Shown in pieces: positions 1 through 6,205 of a stretch of 6,677 nucleotides of DNA. Under the pieces are notes generated by a model. That model saw only the letters and a program-made list of their open reading frames with translations, was not told where the DNA came from and did not search any database. This DNA comes from an uncultured Synergistales bacterium (lineage in GTDB: Bacteria > Synergistota > Synergistia > Synergistales > Aminobacteriaceae). Numbering within the stretch: the stretch's first letter is position 1; each line of letters starts with the position of its first letter. The position numbers and the translations under genes are program-made. The stretch is taken from NCBI GenBank assembly GCA_905233295.1, contig CAJODX010000058.1, positions 1 to 6,677 of the forward strand. The letters are read 5' to 3'.

Positions 1-417
1 GGCTTCCAGATTGAAGGCAACGATGAAAATCTTAAAGAATTAAATCTTGACGGCTACAAAAAAATGATTGGCGAGGCGGCTAAGACATATCCGAACTTTA
101 AAGCAGTCGCAACGACATTGAGAACAGTCAGGACTGCAACGGTAAACGACTGGAAAGCAATCTGCTGGGCAGACGGTGAAATTTACATGTCGAAAGCCTA
201 TGACGGACTTGAAATCATGGACAGGGTCGGCGGCGGAGATTCTTTCGCTTCGGGGCTTATATACGGCTTAATGACAACGGGCGATCCTGAAAAGGCTGTG
301 AACTACGGTGCTGCTCACGGAGCTTTGGCTATGACAACGCCGGGCGATACGTCAATGGCGAACGTCAAAGAAGTTGAAGCAATCATGGGCGGTGCAGGCG
401 CAAGAGTTAAAAGATAG
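1..417 (+). CDS. kdgK: 2-dehydro-3-deoxygluconokinase (PfkB family), 3' part only
   Basis: The frame is open from the first base to a TAG stop, giving 138 C-terminal residues; the start lies left of the window. PfkB-family kinases are about 300-340 residues, so roughly the N-terminal 60% is missing, and the internal ATG at 64 is not a real start. The second PfkB signature is present at window residues 74-82 (DRVGGGDSF), where Asp80 is the expected catalytic base and the Gly-rich turn forms the anion hole. The stretch ATTLRTVRTATVNDW (37-51) resembles 2-keto-3-deoxygluconate kinases of anaerobes rather than fructokinases or ribokinases. The known family reaction is ATP-dependent phosphorylation of 2-keto-3-deoxygluconate to the 6-phosphate in the cytosol, feeding uronate or Entner-Doudoroff breakdown by the aldolase. 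The gene converges on rsmA with only 18 bases between stops. The family call is firm; the exact sugar specificity is inferred, and another PfkB sugar kinase is possible. Confidence 0.85.
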   Translation, partial: GFQIEGNDENLKELNLDGYKKMIGEAAKTYPNFKAVATTLRTVRTATVNDWKAICWADGEIYMSKAYDGLEIMDRVGGGDSFASGLIYGLMTTGDPEKAVNYGAAHGALAMTTPGDTSMANVKEVEAIMGGAGARVKR

Positions 418-420
418 CTT

Positions 421-459
421 AAAAAATGAGGAGGTTCAGGAGTTTTTTCCTGCCTCCTC
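421..459 (-). terminator. Intrinsic terminator of the rsmA unit, overlapping the rsmA stop
   Basis: The outer arms 428-434 and 453-459 (GAGGAGG/CCTCCTC) and inner arms 437-441 and 448-452 (CAGGA/TCCTG) form a 12-pair stem with a two-base bulge (435-436) and a six-base loop. Read on the minus strand, the stem is followed by A and then six T (426-421), the expected U tract. The 5' arm on that strand encodes rsmA residues Glu-Glu-Ala-Gly just before the TGA stop, so the hairpin is partly coding. On the plus strand the stem is followed only by GTGAATTTTC, a poor U tract, so it would serve the convergent sugar kinase gene weakly at best. Confidence 0.8.
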
Positions 460-1227
460 GTGAATTTTCAGCCATTCTTCGCAAGTCAAATCTTCCGCAC
501 GAATGTTTTCATCAAGTTTCAATGAAGAAAAAATTTTTTTCCATTCCGAAATTTCAATATTCTTAAATCCTTTAAGATTATTCAGCAACGTTTTTCGGCG
601 ATGAGCAAAGCCTCGATGCAGAAGTTCACTCCACGCTGAATTTTTTAATAACCCGAAATTTTTTTCCGCAACGATTTCAACGACTGCCGAGTCAACTTCC
701 GGAACAGGGCGGAAACATTTTCTCGAAACATTTTTTACAATGACCGCTCGTCCCATAGCTTCAACCGTAATGCCTAAAGGATAACGCTCTTTCGTGTCAG
801 GCGGCGCGATGAGCCTCAAGGCAGCCTCTTTCTGGAGCATAAACAAAAAATATTTTAGTCCCTGCGGCGAAAATTTTAATAAATTCCAGATTAAAGGCGT
901 TGTAATATTGTAAGGAATATTCGCGACGGCTTTATCAGGAAAAGGTTTCAGAGATTCATAATCAAAATTCACGGCATCGCCCCAGTGAAGATGAAAATTT
1001 TTTTTGCTGCGTTCAAGTTCTTCGAGTTCGGGTTTCAGACGCTGGTCAAGTTCAATCGCGTGAAGACACGAAATTTCTTTTTCAAGAATTGCGCGTGTCA
1101 AAACTCCGTGTCCAGGACCTATTTCAAGAACGCAGTCCTGAGAATTTAATCCGGCACGTGAAATGATTAAACTCAAAATGTTTTTGTCTGTTAAAAAATT
1201 TTGTCCGAAACGTTTTAACGGAATCAT
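436..1227 (-). CDS. rsmA: 16S rRNA (adenine1518-N6/adenine1519-N6)-dimethyltransferase RsmA/KsgA
   Basis: This 263-residue protein is of normal length for the family. It uses S-adenosylmethionine to dimethylate two adjacent adenines in the 3' terminal hairpin of 16S rRNA, a late step of small-subunit maturation. Visible signatures are RFGQNFL at 6-12, the SAM-binding motif EIGPGHG at 35-41, the acidic ribose-binding residue Glu59 in AIELD, the catalytic NIPY motif at 103-106, FRPVP at 172-176 and the RNA-contact segment FAHRRKTLLNNL at 207-218. The C-terminal helical domain ends with a RAEDLTCEEW segment (243-252), the usual RsmA ending. Its ATG overlaps the TGA of the upstream GGDEF gene (shared ATGA, 1224-1227). 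No Shine-Dalgarno sequence precedes it (CGCCCCAAAAAT), so expression probably depends on reinitiation after the upstream gene. It is the last gene of its unit. Loss of KsgA is known to give kasugamycin resistance in other bacteria. Confidence 0.97.
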   Translation of the reverse strand: MIPLKRFGQNFLTDKNILSLIISRAGLNSQDCVLEIGPGHGVLTRAILEKEISCLHAIELDQRLKPELEELERSKKNFHLHWGDAVNFDYESLKPFPDKAVANIPYNITTPLIWNLLKFSPQGLKYFLFMLQKEAALRLIAPPDTKERYPLGITVEAMGRAVIVKNVSRKCFRPVPEVDSAVVEIVAEKNFGLLKNSAWSELLHRGFAHRRKTLLNNLKGFKNIEISEWKKIFSSLKLDENIRAEDLTCEEWLKIHEEAGKNS

Positions 1228-2471
1228 ATTTTTGGGGCGAGAACTGTCGCGTTTTTTCCTGATTTTTTCGCTTCTGTCATTGCGTTGTATGCTGCGCCAA
1301 TGAAATCATTAACTCCTGCATAACTGCCGCTGGCAAGATCTGCTATTCCGGCACTGAGAGCGATACCATAAGATTTTTCACGAATTTCGTTCGCAAGGAC
1401 AACAGCAGCCGCCCCCGAACAATGCAGCATTATTAAAAATTCATCGCCGCTCCAGCGTGCAATGGCGTTTTTTGCAGAGTCCGATAACGTTCGTTTCATC
1501 ACTGCCGTAAAGCCGCGAATGGTTCTGTTTCCGGCAGCATATCCCATAGCCTCGTTTATTGCCGTGAAATTGTCGATGTTGAGCATTATCAGACTCAAAT
1601 CCTCACCGCTCCTCACGGCATCGCCAAACTCATGCAACAGTAAATGTTCAATGCCGCGCCTGTTTAATATTCCCGTTGAAGAATCGAAAGTCAAAATTCT
1701 CCGAAGCTGGTCGCGAGTTTTTTTGAACTCCGTAACATCTTCAAAAGTCAGCAAAACATTTTCGGCATCGTTCCATTTGACAGGTGTCGCGTGAACTTTA
1801 AGAGTTCTGAAATTTTCGGAGCGTTCTTCGTTTTTCGAGTTGAGAGTTGAATCAAAATATAAATATTCACAGAAATTTTCATTTATAACGAAATCCGAAA
1901 TACGTCCCTCGACAGTGCCGGAACGTTTTGAAATTATTTTCATAATGCTTGAATTTGAGATAGGTTTGAAAATTTCGATTATATTTTTTCCTGTGAAATT
2001 TTTCTGAGAAGACTTTTGAAAAAATTTATTTGCCGCGAGTATCAAGCCTTTTAAATTGACAACGCATGCTCTGAACGGAACGGACTCCAAAATTTCCGGG
2101 TCAGTCTGGACAATGGGCTGGGGAATTTTTTCCTGAGCATTATTTTCGGACATTATCCGAACGACAACGCCCTCTATCTTTTGAGGCGTTATGCGCAAGG
2201 GAGAGGCTGTAATCTCCCATATTTTACCGTTTTCGTTTATTTCGATTGCTTCGGTTTCTCCAAGACACGCTGAAGTCAGAATGCCATGAAAAGCTCTGTC
2301 AAGCTCCGTGATTAAAGGCGGATAATTGCCGCCCTCAGTGCAACTATGCCCGAACAGACGCGCCGCAACAGCCTTGTAGCCGTGAGACGCGTATAACAAT
2401 TTTCCTTTTAAATTTATGACACAGCAGAGAAGTCCGGGGCAACTGTCGAGAACTGCGCTCCATACGTTCAT
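1224..2471 (-). CDS. PAS-GGDEF protein, predicted cytosolic diguanylate cyclase
   Basis: The 415 residues contain no signal peptide or membrane segment. Residues 1-105 and about 125-248 look like two PAS-type sensor folds: each opens with a short helix followed by a VxNLKG strand-turn (18-23 and 137-142), and the second ends in the PAS-typical segment LLTFEDVTEFK (240-250). A short coiled linker (251-262) leads to the GGDEF domain, about 263-415, which opens with DSSTGILNRRG. Metal-binding Asp300 is present in LNIDNF, and the active-site loop reads WSGDEF (340-345), so the first Gly is Ser. The known reaction is two GTP to cyclic-di-GMP. The four residues at the usual inhibitory I-site (332-335, SAKN) do not fit RxxD, so product inhibition by that route is not expected. 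The start follows galE by 14 AT-only bases without a Shine-Dalgarno sequence. Activity is inferred from intact GDEF residues; the sensory ligand is unknown, and the PAS assignments, especially the first, are less sure than the GGDEF domain. Confidence 0.88.
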   Translation of the reverse strand: MNVWSAVLDSCPGLLCCVINLKGKLLYASHGYKAVAARLFGHSCTEGGNYPPLITELDRAFHGILTSACLGETEAIEINENGKIWEITASPLRITPQKIEGVVVRIMSENNAQEKIPQPIVQTDPEILESVPFRACVVNLKGLILAANKFFQKSSQKNFTGKNIIEIFKPISNSSIMKIISKRSGTVEGRISDFVINENFCEYLYFDSTLNSKNEERSENFRTLKVHATPVKWNDAENVLLTFEDVTEFKKTRDQLRRILTFDSSTGILNRRGIEHLLLHEFGDAVRSGEDLSLIMLNIDNFTAINEAMGYAAGNRTIRGFTAVMKRTLSDSAKNAIARWSGDEFLIMLHCSGAAAVVLANEIREKSYGIALSAGIADLASGSYAGVNDFIGAAYNAMTEAKKSGKNATVLAPKI

Positions 2472-2485
2472 AATTTTTTAATTTT

Positions 2486-3475
2486 TTAATCCGGATAGCC
2501 GTTCGGATGCGACTTGTGCCATTTCCACGCACTCGCGATTATATCTTCCATGCGTGTTATCTCGGGCTGCCAGTGTAAAATTTTATGAGCTTTTGTGCTG
2601 TCTGCAACAAGTTTTGCAGGATCGCCAGCTCTCCGTTCGCCGATTTCGACAGCGATGTCCTGACCTGTAGCCTTACGCGCCGCGTTGATCATTTCCATGA
2701 CAGAGTAGCCATCTCCGCTACCGAGATTGAAAATTCCGCTTTCGCCGCCGTTTCTTAAATATTCAAGCGCGAGAATATGTGCGCGAGCCAAATCTTCAAC
2801 GTGAACGTAATCCCGAATACATGTTCCGTCTTTCGTTGGATAGTCATCGCCGTAAACTGTAATGTGCGGACGTTTTCCCAACGGAACCTGCAAAATTATC
2901 GGAACAAGATGAGTTTCGTGTCTGTGGTCTTCGCCTATTGTGCCGTCATGCCACGCGCCAGCAACGTTGAAATATCTCAAAGAGACGTAACGTATATCGT
3001 AACGCTGACTTACCCATTTCATCATTTTTTCCATGATTAATTTGCTTTCGCCGTAGGGATTTGTCGGGTTAGTCGGGTCTGTTTCCAAAATCGGAATTTT
3101 TTTCGGTTCTCCGTAGGTTGCCGCGCTTGACGAAAAAATTATCCGTTTTACATTGTTGCGCTGCATCGCTTCAAGCAGAGAGATCATTCCGCCGACGTTG
3201 TTGTTAAAATATTTCAAAGGCTGTTCAACAGATTCTCCGACAAGCGAAAATGCACAGAAATGTATCACGGCTTCAATTTTATTTTCCGTGAAAATCTTAT
3301 CTAAAATTTTTCCGTCGCGAATATCGCCCTCATAAAATTTCACGTCCTCAGGGAGTGAAGCCTTATGTCCCGTGTAAAGACTGTCGATGACGATAACGTC
3401 TTCACCGTGAGCTTTGAAAGCTCTGACGTTGTGAGAGCCTATATAGCCAGCGCCGCCGCATATTAAAACAGCCAT
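2486..3475 (-). CDS. galE: UDP-glucose 4-epimerase GalE
   Basis: This 329-residue extended short-chain dehydrogenase/reductase is of normal GalE length. The NAD-binding Rossmann motif GGAGYIGSH is at 7-15, and the GDIRD segment (50-54) supplies the adenine-contact region. The catalytic residues are seen as Ser117 in FSSSAATYG and the YxxxK pair Tyr141/Lys145 in YGESK. RYFNVAGA (167-174), YGDDYPTKDGTCIRDYVHV (208-226) and FNLGSGDGYSV (249-259) are standard substrate-site segments of GalE. The enzyme interconverts UDP-glucose and UDP-galactose in the cytosol, for galactose use or for surface polysaccharide building blocks; no other Leloir genes are in view, so the second role is at least as likely. 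An AGGGG Shine-Dalgarno sequence lies about nine bases before the ATG. The gene follows the exported-protein gene by 37 AT-rich bases without a terminator and is followed by the GGDEF gene after 14 bases, consistent with one operon. A UDP-GlcNAc epimerase activity cannot be excluded by eye. Confidence 0.95.
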   Translation of the reverse strand: MAVLICGGAGYIGSHNVRAFKAHGEDVIVIDSLYTGHKASLPEDVKFYEGDIRDGKILDKIFTENKIEAVIHFCAFSLVGESVEQPLKYFNNNVGGMISLLEAMQRNNVKRIIFSSSAATYGEPKKIPILETDPTNPTNPYGESKLIMEKMMKWVSQRYDIRYVSLRYFNVAGAWHDGTIGEDHRHETHLVPIILQVPLGKRPHITVYGDDYPTKDGTCIRDYVHVEDLARAHILALEYLRNGGESGIFNLGSGDGYSVMEMINAARKATGQDIAVEIGERRAGDPAKLVADSTKAHKILHWQPEITRMEDIIASAWKWHKSHPNGYPD

Positions 3476-3512
3476 TTTTTATTTCCCCTTTTAAAAAAAT
3501 TTTTATTTTATT

Positions 3513-4238
3513 TTAATGATGGACGTTAGGAATCGGATTGAAAATCACATCGCCGACTTCCATTGACATATCGAAACTGTTTTTTTTCGTTCCCATGTGC
3601 ATTTTGTCAGGAACTCGTACTGAAGCTGGTTTTACATCGTCATAGATGCTTGTCCGTGGCTCTTCACTGACTTTCGGCGCGTGAAGTTCCGGAGCATCAT
3701 CTGTGCCGTGAGCTTCGAGAATTTTTCTGATTGAACTTGAATTAAAATTCGGGTATGCTGCCCACCATGTATCAGAATCCTGAGCGTTGAAAAAAATTGT
3801 TCCGTCAGCTTCAGCCGCAGAAAATTTCACGGGTTTCAATTTTTTCTTTGATATGTCAGCGGCTTTTATCCACGCAAACTCATTGCCAAGCCATGCAACA
3901 CCGCCGGGAGTGTCAAAAATTCCGAGTTCCGAAGCGTGGGCACGGATATAACTGCGGGCTTTTGAATATTGATCTATTGCAATACCGACCCATATTGATT
4001 TTTTATCACTTTGAATTTTGACTTCGTTCTGCCAGCCCGGAGGGATTCTTTCAAAAAAACGTACAACTGAATTTACATCGGCGTTTGTTTTGGCGTTAAG
4101 TTCAACGGCAGCGACCAGAGAATAAAGTCCGCCGATAATTTTATGACTTTCGCTAGCAAAAACGTCCGAATTATTTTCTGCGGATGCCGGTGATGAAAAT
4201 AAAATAAAAATCATGAAAAATAAAAAAATTTTTCGCAT
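3513..4238 (-). CDS. Unrecognised exported protein with Sec signal peptide
   Basis: I do not recognise this 241-residue protein. The N-terminus is a textbook signal peptide: MRK, a hydrophobic Phe/Ile/Leu core at 4-14, and a likely signal peptidase I site ASA|EN after residue 20, with no lipobox Cys, so the mature protein should be periplasmic, surface-located or secreted. The mature part has an alpha/beta-looking region (about 30-175), with Trp-rich segments such as GVAWLGNEFAWIKAAD (113-128) and DTWWAAYPNF (156-165). It is followed by a Pro- and charge-rich, probably flexible stretch (about 178-220) and a short C-terminal end finishing in two His. No enzyme motif, membrane anchor or repeat is apparent. 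An AGGTGA Shine-Dalgarno sequence (4245-4250) sits six bases before the ATG, which supports this start. It is the first gene after the promoter-bearing gap and probably heads the operon with galE, the cyclase and rsmA. A cell-envelope role is only a guess from export and neighbours. Confidence 0.8.
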   Translation of the reverse strand: MRKIFLFFMIFILFSSPASAENNSDVFASESHKIIGGLYSLVAAVELNAKTNADVNSVVRFFERIPPGWQNEVKIQSDKKSIWVGIAIDQYSKARSYIRAHASELGIFDTPGGVAWLGNEFAWIKAADISKKKLKPVKFSAAEADGTIFFNAQDSDTWWAAYPNFNSSSIRKILEAHGTDDAPELHAPKVSEEPRTSIYDDVKPASVRVPDKMHMGTKKNSFDMSMEVGDVIFNPIPNVHH

Positions 4239-4287
4239 TAAATTTCACCTGAATTTTGATTTTTTGTCATACCACGTAAGAAGAGAG

Positions 4288-4315
4288 ATTTTAGCTTCTT
4301 TTTTAAAGATATGAA
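4288..4315 (-). promoter_or_regulatory. Possible sigma-70-type promoter of the exported protein-galE-cyclase-rsmA unit
   Basis: Read on the minus strand, a TTCATA -35 (4310-4315, four of six consensus bases) and a TAAAAT -10 (4288-4293, five of six) are separated by 16 bases. Transcription would start near 4280, leaving a leader of about 40 bases before the ATG at 4238. The position, just downstream of the terminator of the preceding unit and in the only sizeable gap (4239-4393), makes a promoter here likely. An AAGAAG/CTTCTT inverted repeat (4278-4283 and 4295-4300) straddles the -10. The sequence match is moderate and AT-rich DNA gives chance hits, so the exact boxes are uncertain. Confidence 0.4.
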
Positions 4316-4340
4316 CCGAATTTTAAATATTCTATCACAC

Positions 4341-4380
4341 AAAAAAAATCCCGACCGTGCAACTTTACACGAGCGGGATT
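4341..4380 (-). terminator. Intrinsic terminator after the ACT-domain gene
   Basis: The outer arms AATCCCG (4347-4353) and CGGGATT (4374-4380) pair over seven bases. After a 2x2 internal loop, CGTG (4356-4359) pairs with CACG (4368-4371) around an eight-base loop. On the minus strand the stem runs directly into a run of T (complement of 4348-4341). It begins 13 bases after the stop codon of the ACT-domain gene, so it closes the iorB-ligase-ACT unit. On the plus strand the stem is followed by A-rich sequence, so it is not bidirectional. Confidence 0.9.
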
Positions 4381-4393
4381 AAAAAAATAAATT

Positions 4394-4828
4394 TTAAAGC
4401 TCAGATAATGTAGCCTGATCCAAAATTGTTACGTTTTCAAGTTCAAGAGCCGAAGCTGCTTTGCCGTTGTCGTTTACTCTGAATATCATGTATGCACTCT
4501 CGGATTTTTTATTTCCCAAAATCGCGTACATGTATTCAACGTTGACACCTGTGCTGTTCAGAATGCCGAGAACTTTGTTAAGTCCGCCGGGAACGTTCGG
4601 AACTTCAACTGCGAGAACATCTGTGAGACTTGCAACAAAGCCCGCGTCTTTCAGAACGGTTGCTGTGTTCAAAACATCATCAACGATAAGACGGACGATT
4701 CCGAAATCGCTGGTTTCAGCGAGTGAAAGTCCGCGCAGATCTATTTTTGCATTCGCGAGCGCCTGTGTCATTTCGTGAAGACAGCCCGGTCTGTTTTCAA
4801 GAAAAACGGAAATCTGTTTTACACTCAT
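4394..4828 (-). CDS. Tandem ACT-domain protein linked to the aryl-CoA ligase
   Basis: The 144-residue protein is made of two ACT domains and nothing else. The first (about 3-67) has the family's strand-turn ENRPGCLHEMTQAL (11-24), and the second (about 71-137) has PNVPGGLNKVLGIL (77-90) followed by GVNVEYMYA (94-102). ACT domains are known amino-acid or small-ligand binding folds that usually act as dimers and control enzymes of amino-acid metabolism. Stand-alone tandem ACT proteins of this type are often found beside phenylacetate-CoA ligase and indolepyruvate oxidoreductase genes, as here. Binding of an aromatic amino acid or aryl acid and control of the neighbouring enzymes is therefore a reasonable inference, not something the sequence proves. 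An AAGGGG Shine-Dalgarno sequence lies 12 bases upstream of the ATG, just after the ligase stop, with an 18-base gap. The gene is the last of the unit and is followed by a strong terminator. Confidence 0.9.
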   Translation of the reverse strand: MSVKQISVFLENRPGCLHEMTQALANAKIDLRGLSLAETSDFGIVRLIVDDVLNTATVLKDAGFVASLTDVLAVEVPNVPGGLNKVLGILNSTGVNVEYMYAILGNKKSESAYMIFRVNDNGKAASALELENVTILDQATLSEL

Positions 4829-4846
4829 AAAAATTTTTCCCCTTTC

Positions 4847-6205
4847 TTAAATTTTTCTGTTGTCGATAACCCGAACGGCTTTGCCCTCGCTGCGCACGAT
4901 CGTTTTGGGTGCAACGAGCGTAACTTTTGCCTTAAGTCCGAGCATTGATTTCAAACCGTCAACGAGTTCAGCCTGTTTTTTGTTGACTTCGCCGAGGTTG
5001 TCCGTGAACATTTCAGGAGTCATTTCAACTCTGACATCAAGAGTATCAGTGTTGTTGACCCTATCGACAATAATCTGATAGTTTGCAGGATAGCCTTTAT
5101 TGATAAGGACTGTTTCAATCTGGCTCGGGAAGACGTTCACGCCGCGAATGATTAACATATCGTCAGTGCGTCCCTTCAGTCTTGACATTCTGACGTGAGT
5201 TCTTCCGCAGGGGCATGCCTCGTGAGACAACGACGTTATGTCGCGTGTTCTGTAACGCAGGAGCGGGAAAGCTTCTTTGTCAAGAGTTGTGAAGACAAGT
5301 TCGCCGAGACTTCCCTCAGGCAAAACCTCGCCCGTTTTCGGATCAATGATTTCAGCAACGAAATAATCTTCATTGATATGCATTCCGTGCTGGTCTTCAC
5401 ATTCAAACGAAACGCCCGGACCGCAGAGTTCCGTAAGTCCGTAAATGTCATAGGCTTTGATTCCCATTGTTGCCTCGATGTCGCGGCGCATTGCCTCACT
5501 CCATGCTTCAGCACCGAAAATTCCGGCTTTTAAAGGAATATCATCGGGTTTCATTCCCATCTCTTTCATTCGTTCGCCGATGAACGCAGCGTAACTCGGT
5601 GTGCAGCAAAGAATCGTAGCTGACAGATCTTTGATGAACATAATCTGTCTGTCAGTGTTGCCTGATGAAGTCGGAATTGTCAAAGAGCCGAGAAGATGAC
5701 TTCCGCCATTAAGTCCGGGACCTCCTGTGAAAAGTCCGTAGCCGTATGAAACCTGTACAACATCTTCATCAGAGCCGCCAGCCGCAACGATTGCACGTGC
5801 GCACATCTCTTCCCAGATGTGAATGTCATGGAGAGTGTAGAACGCTACAACGCGCTGACCTGTCGTGCCTGAGGTTGATTGGATTCGCACGCAGTCTTTC
5901 AGGGGTCTGCCCATGAGACCGTAAGGATAAGCCTTGCGCAGGTCATCTTTTGTTAAAAAAGGAAGTTTATGAAGGTCATCAAGAGATTTAATGTCGTTGG
6001 GCGTAAGTCCTTTTTCCTGCATTTTTGCACGGTAATACGGAACGTCTTCCCAGACGTGGCGAACCTGCTTCAGAAATTTTTCGTTCTGAAGTTCACGAAT
6101 TTTTTCGTGCGGCATGCATTCGATTTCCTGCTGAAAATATTTTTTCAAAATAAAACCTTCTTTCTGAAACTGCGGTGAGGAGTCAGAAACTTTTGAATCA
6201 GGCAT
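4847..6205 (-). CDS. paaK: Phenylacetate-CoA ligase (AMP-forming, PaaK type)
   Basis: The longest reading is 452 residues, slightly longer than the usual 430-440. ANL-superfamily motifs are visible: the ATP/AMP-binding P-loop STSGTTGQ at 110-117, the adenylation motif YDIYGLTE at 252-259, YRTRDI at 318-323 and the C-terminal-domain catalytic Lys442 in RSEGKAVRV. A CPCG pair (Cys331, Cys333) is typical of this ligase family. It interconverts an arylacetate, CoA and ATP with arylacetyl-CoA, AMP and pyrophosphate in the cytosol. Beside iorB it most likely handles the arylacetyl-CoA made from, or used for, aromatic amino acids rather than an aerobic paa pathway, of which no other gene is seen. 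Family similarity begins near KKYFQQEIECMP; the first 19 residues are non-conserved in character. The TTG codon at 6148-6146 (Leu20), with AGAAGG seven bases upstream, is a strong alternative start giving 433 residues. The upstream ATG overlaps iorB by eight bases and has a closer-spaced AGGA. Substrate range (phenyl-, indole- or hydroxyphenylacetate) is undetermined. Confidence 0.93.
   Translation of the reverse strand: MPDSKVSDSSPQFQKEGFILKKYFQQEIECMPHEKIRELQNEKFLKQVRHVWEDVPYYRAKMQEKGLTPNDIKSLDDLHKLPFLTKDDLRKAYPYGLMGRPLKDCVRIQSTSGTTGQRVVAFYTLHDIHIWEEMCARAIVAAGGSDEDVVQVSYGYGLFTGGPGLNGGSHLLGSLTIPTSSGNTDRQIMFIKDLSATILCCTPSYAAFIGERMKEMGMKPDDIPLKAGIFGAEAWSEAMRRDIEATMGIKAYDIYGLTELCGPGVSFECEDQHGMHINEDYFVAEIIDPKTGEVLPEGSLGELVFTTLDKEAFPLLRYRTRDITSLSHEACPCGRTHVRMSRLKGRTDDMLIIRGVNVFPSQIETVLINKGYPANYQIIVDRVNNTDTLDVRVEMTPEMFTDNLGEVNKKQAELVDGLKSMLGLKAKVTLVAPKTIVRSEGKAVRVIDNRKI
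6156..6161 (-). promoter_or_regulatory. Ribosome binding site pointing to an internal TTG start of the ligase gene
   Basis: On the minus strand AGAAGG is followed by seven bases (TTTTATT) and TTG (6148-6146), in frame with the ligase, an ideal Shine-Dalgarno spacing. The TTG-started product begins MKKYFQQEIECMPHEK, which matches where PaaK-family proteins normally begin. The competing ATG at 6205 has TTAGGA only four bases away. Confidence 0.55.

Noticed and set aside
64..417. Sugar kinase taken as a complete small gene starting at ATG 64
   Set aside because: The frame is open to the window edge with family-like sequence upstream of this Met, and a 117-residue product would lack most of the PfkB fold; it is a window truncation.
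1462..1794. Plus-strand open frame of 110 codons inside the GGDEF gene
   Set aside because: Antisense to a gene with clear domain motifs, no ribosome binding site noted and no recognisable protein features; an opposite-strand shadow.
2344..2532. Minus-strand 62-codon frame spanning the galE end and GGDEF start
   Set aside because: Overlaps two well-supported genes out of frame, and its Arg/Ser-rich product has no recognisable features.
3476..3512. Possible terminator or promoter between the exported-protein gene and galE
   Set aside because: The gap is nearly all A/T with only an AAAAATTTTT-type palindrome and no GC stem; it contains the galE Shine-Dalgarno sequence and looks like a plain operon spacer.
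4278..4304. Plus-strand hairpin AAGAAG/CTTCTT followed by T run, resembling an intrinsic terminator
   Set aside because: Only six mostly A-T pairs with an 11-base loop, and no plus-strand gene upstream that it could terminate.
5195..5533. Overlapping open frames on both strands (plus 5195-5533, minus 5236-5514) inside the ligase gene
   Set aside because: Both lie inside the conserved catalytic core of the ligase, whose own frame carries intact ANL motifs; composition-driven shadows.
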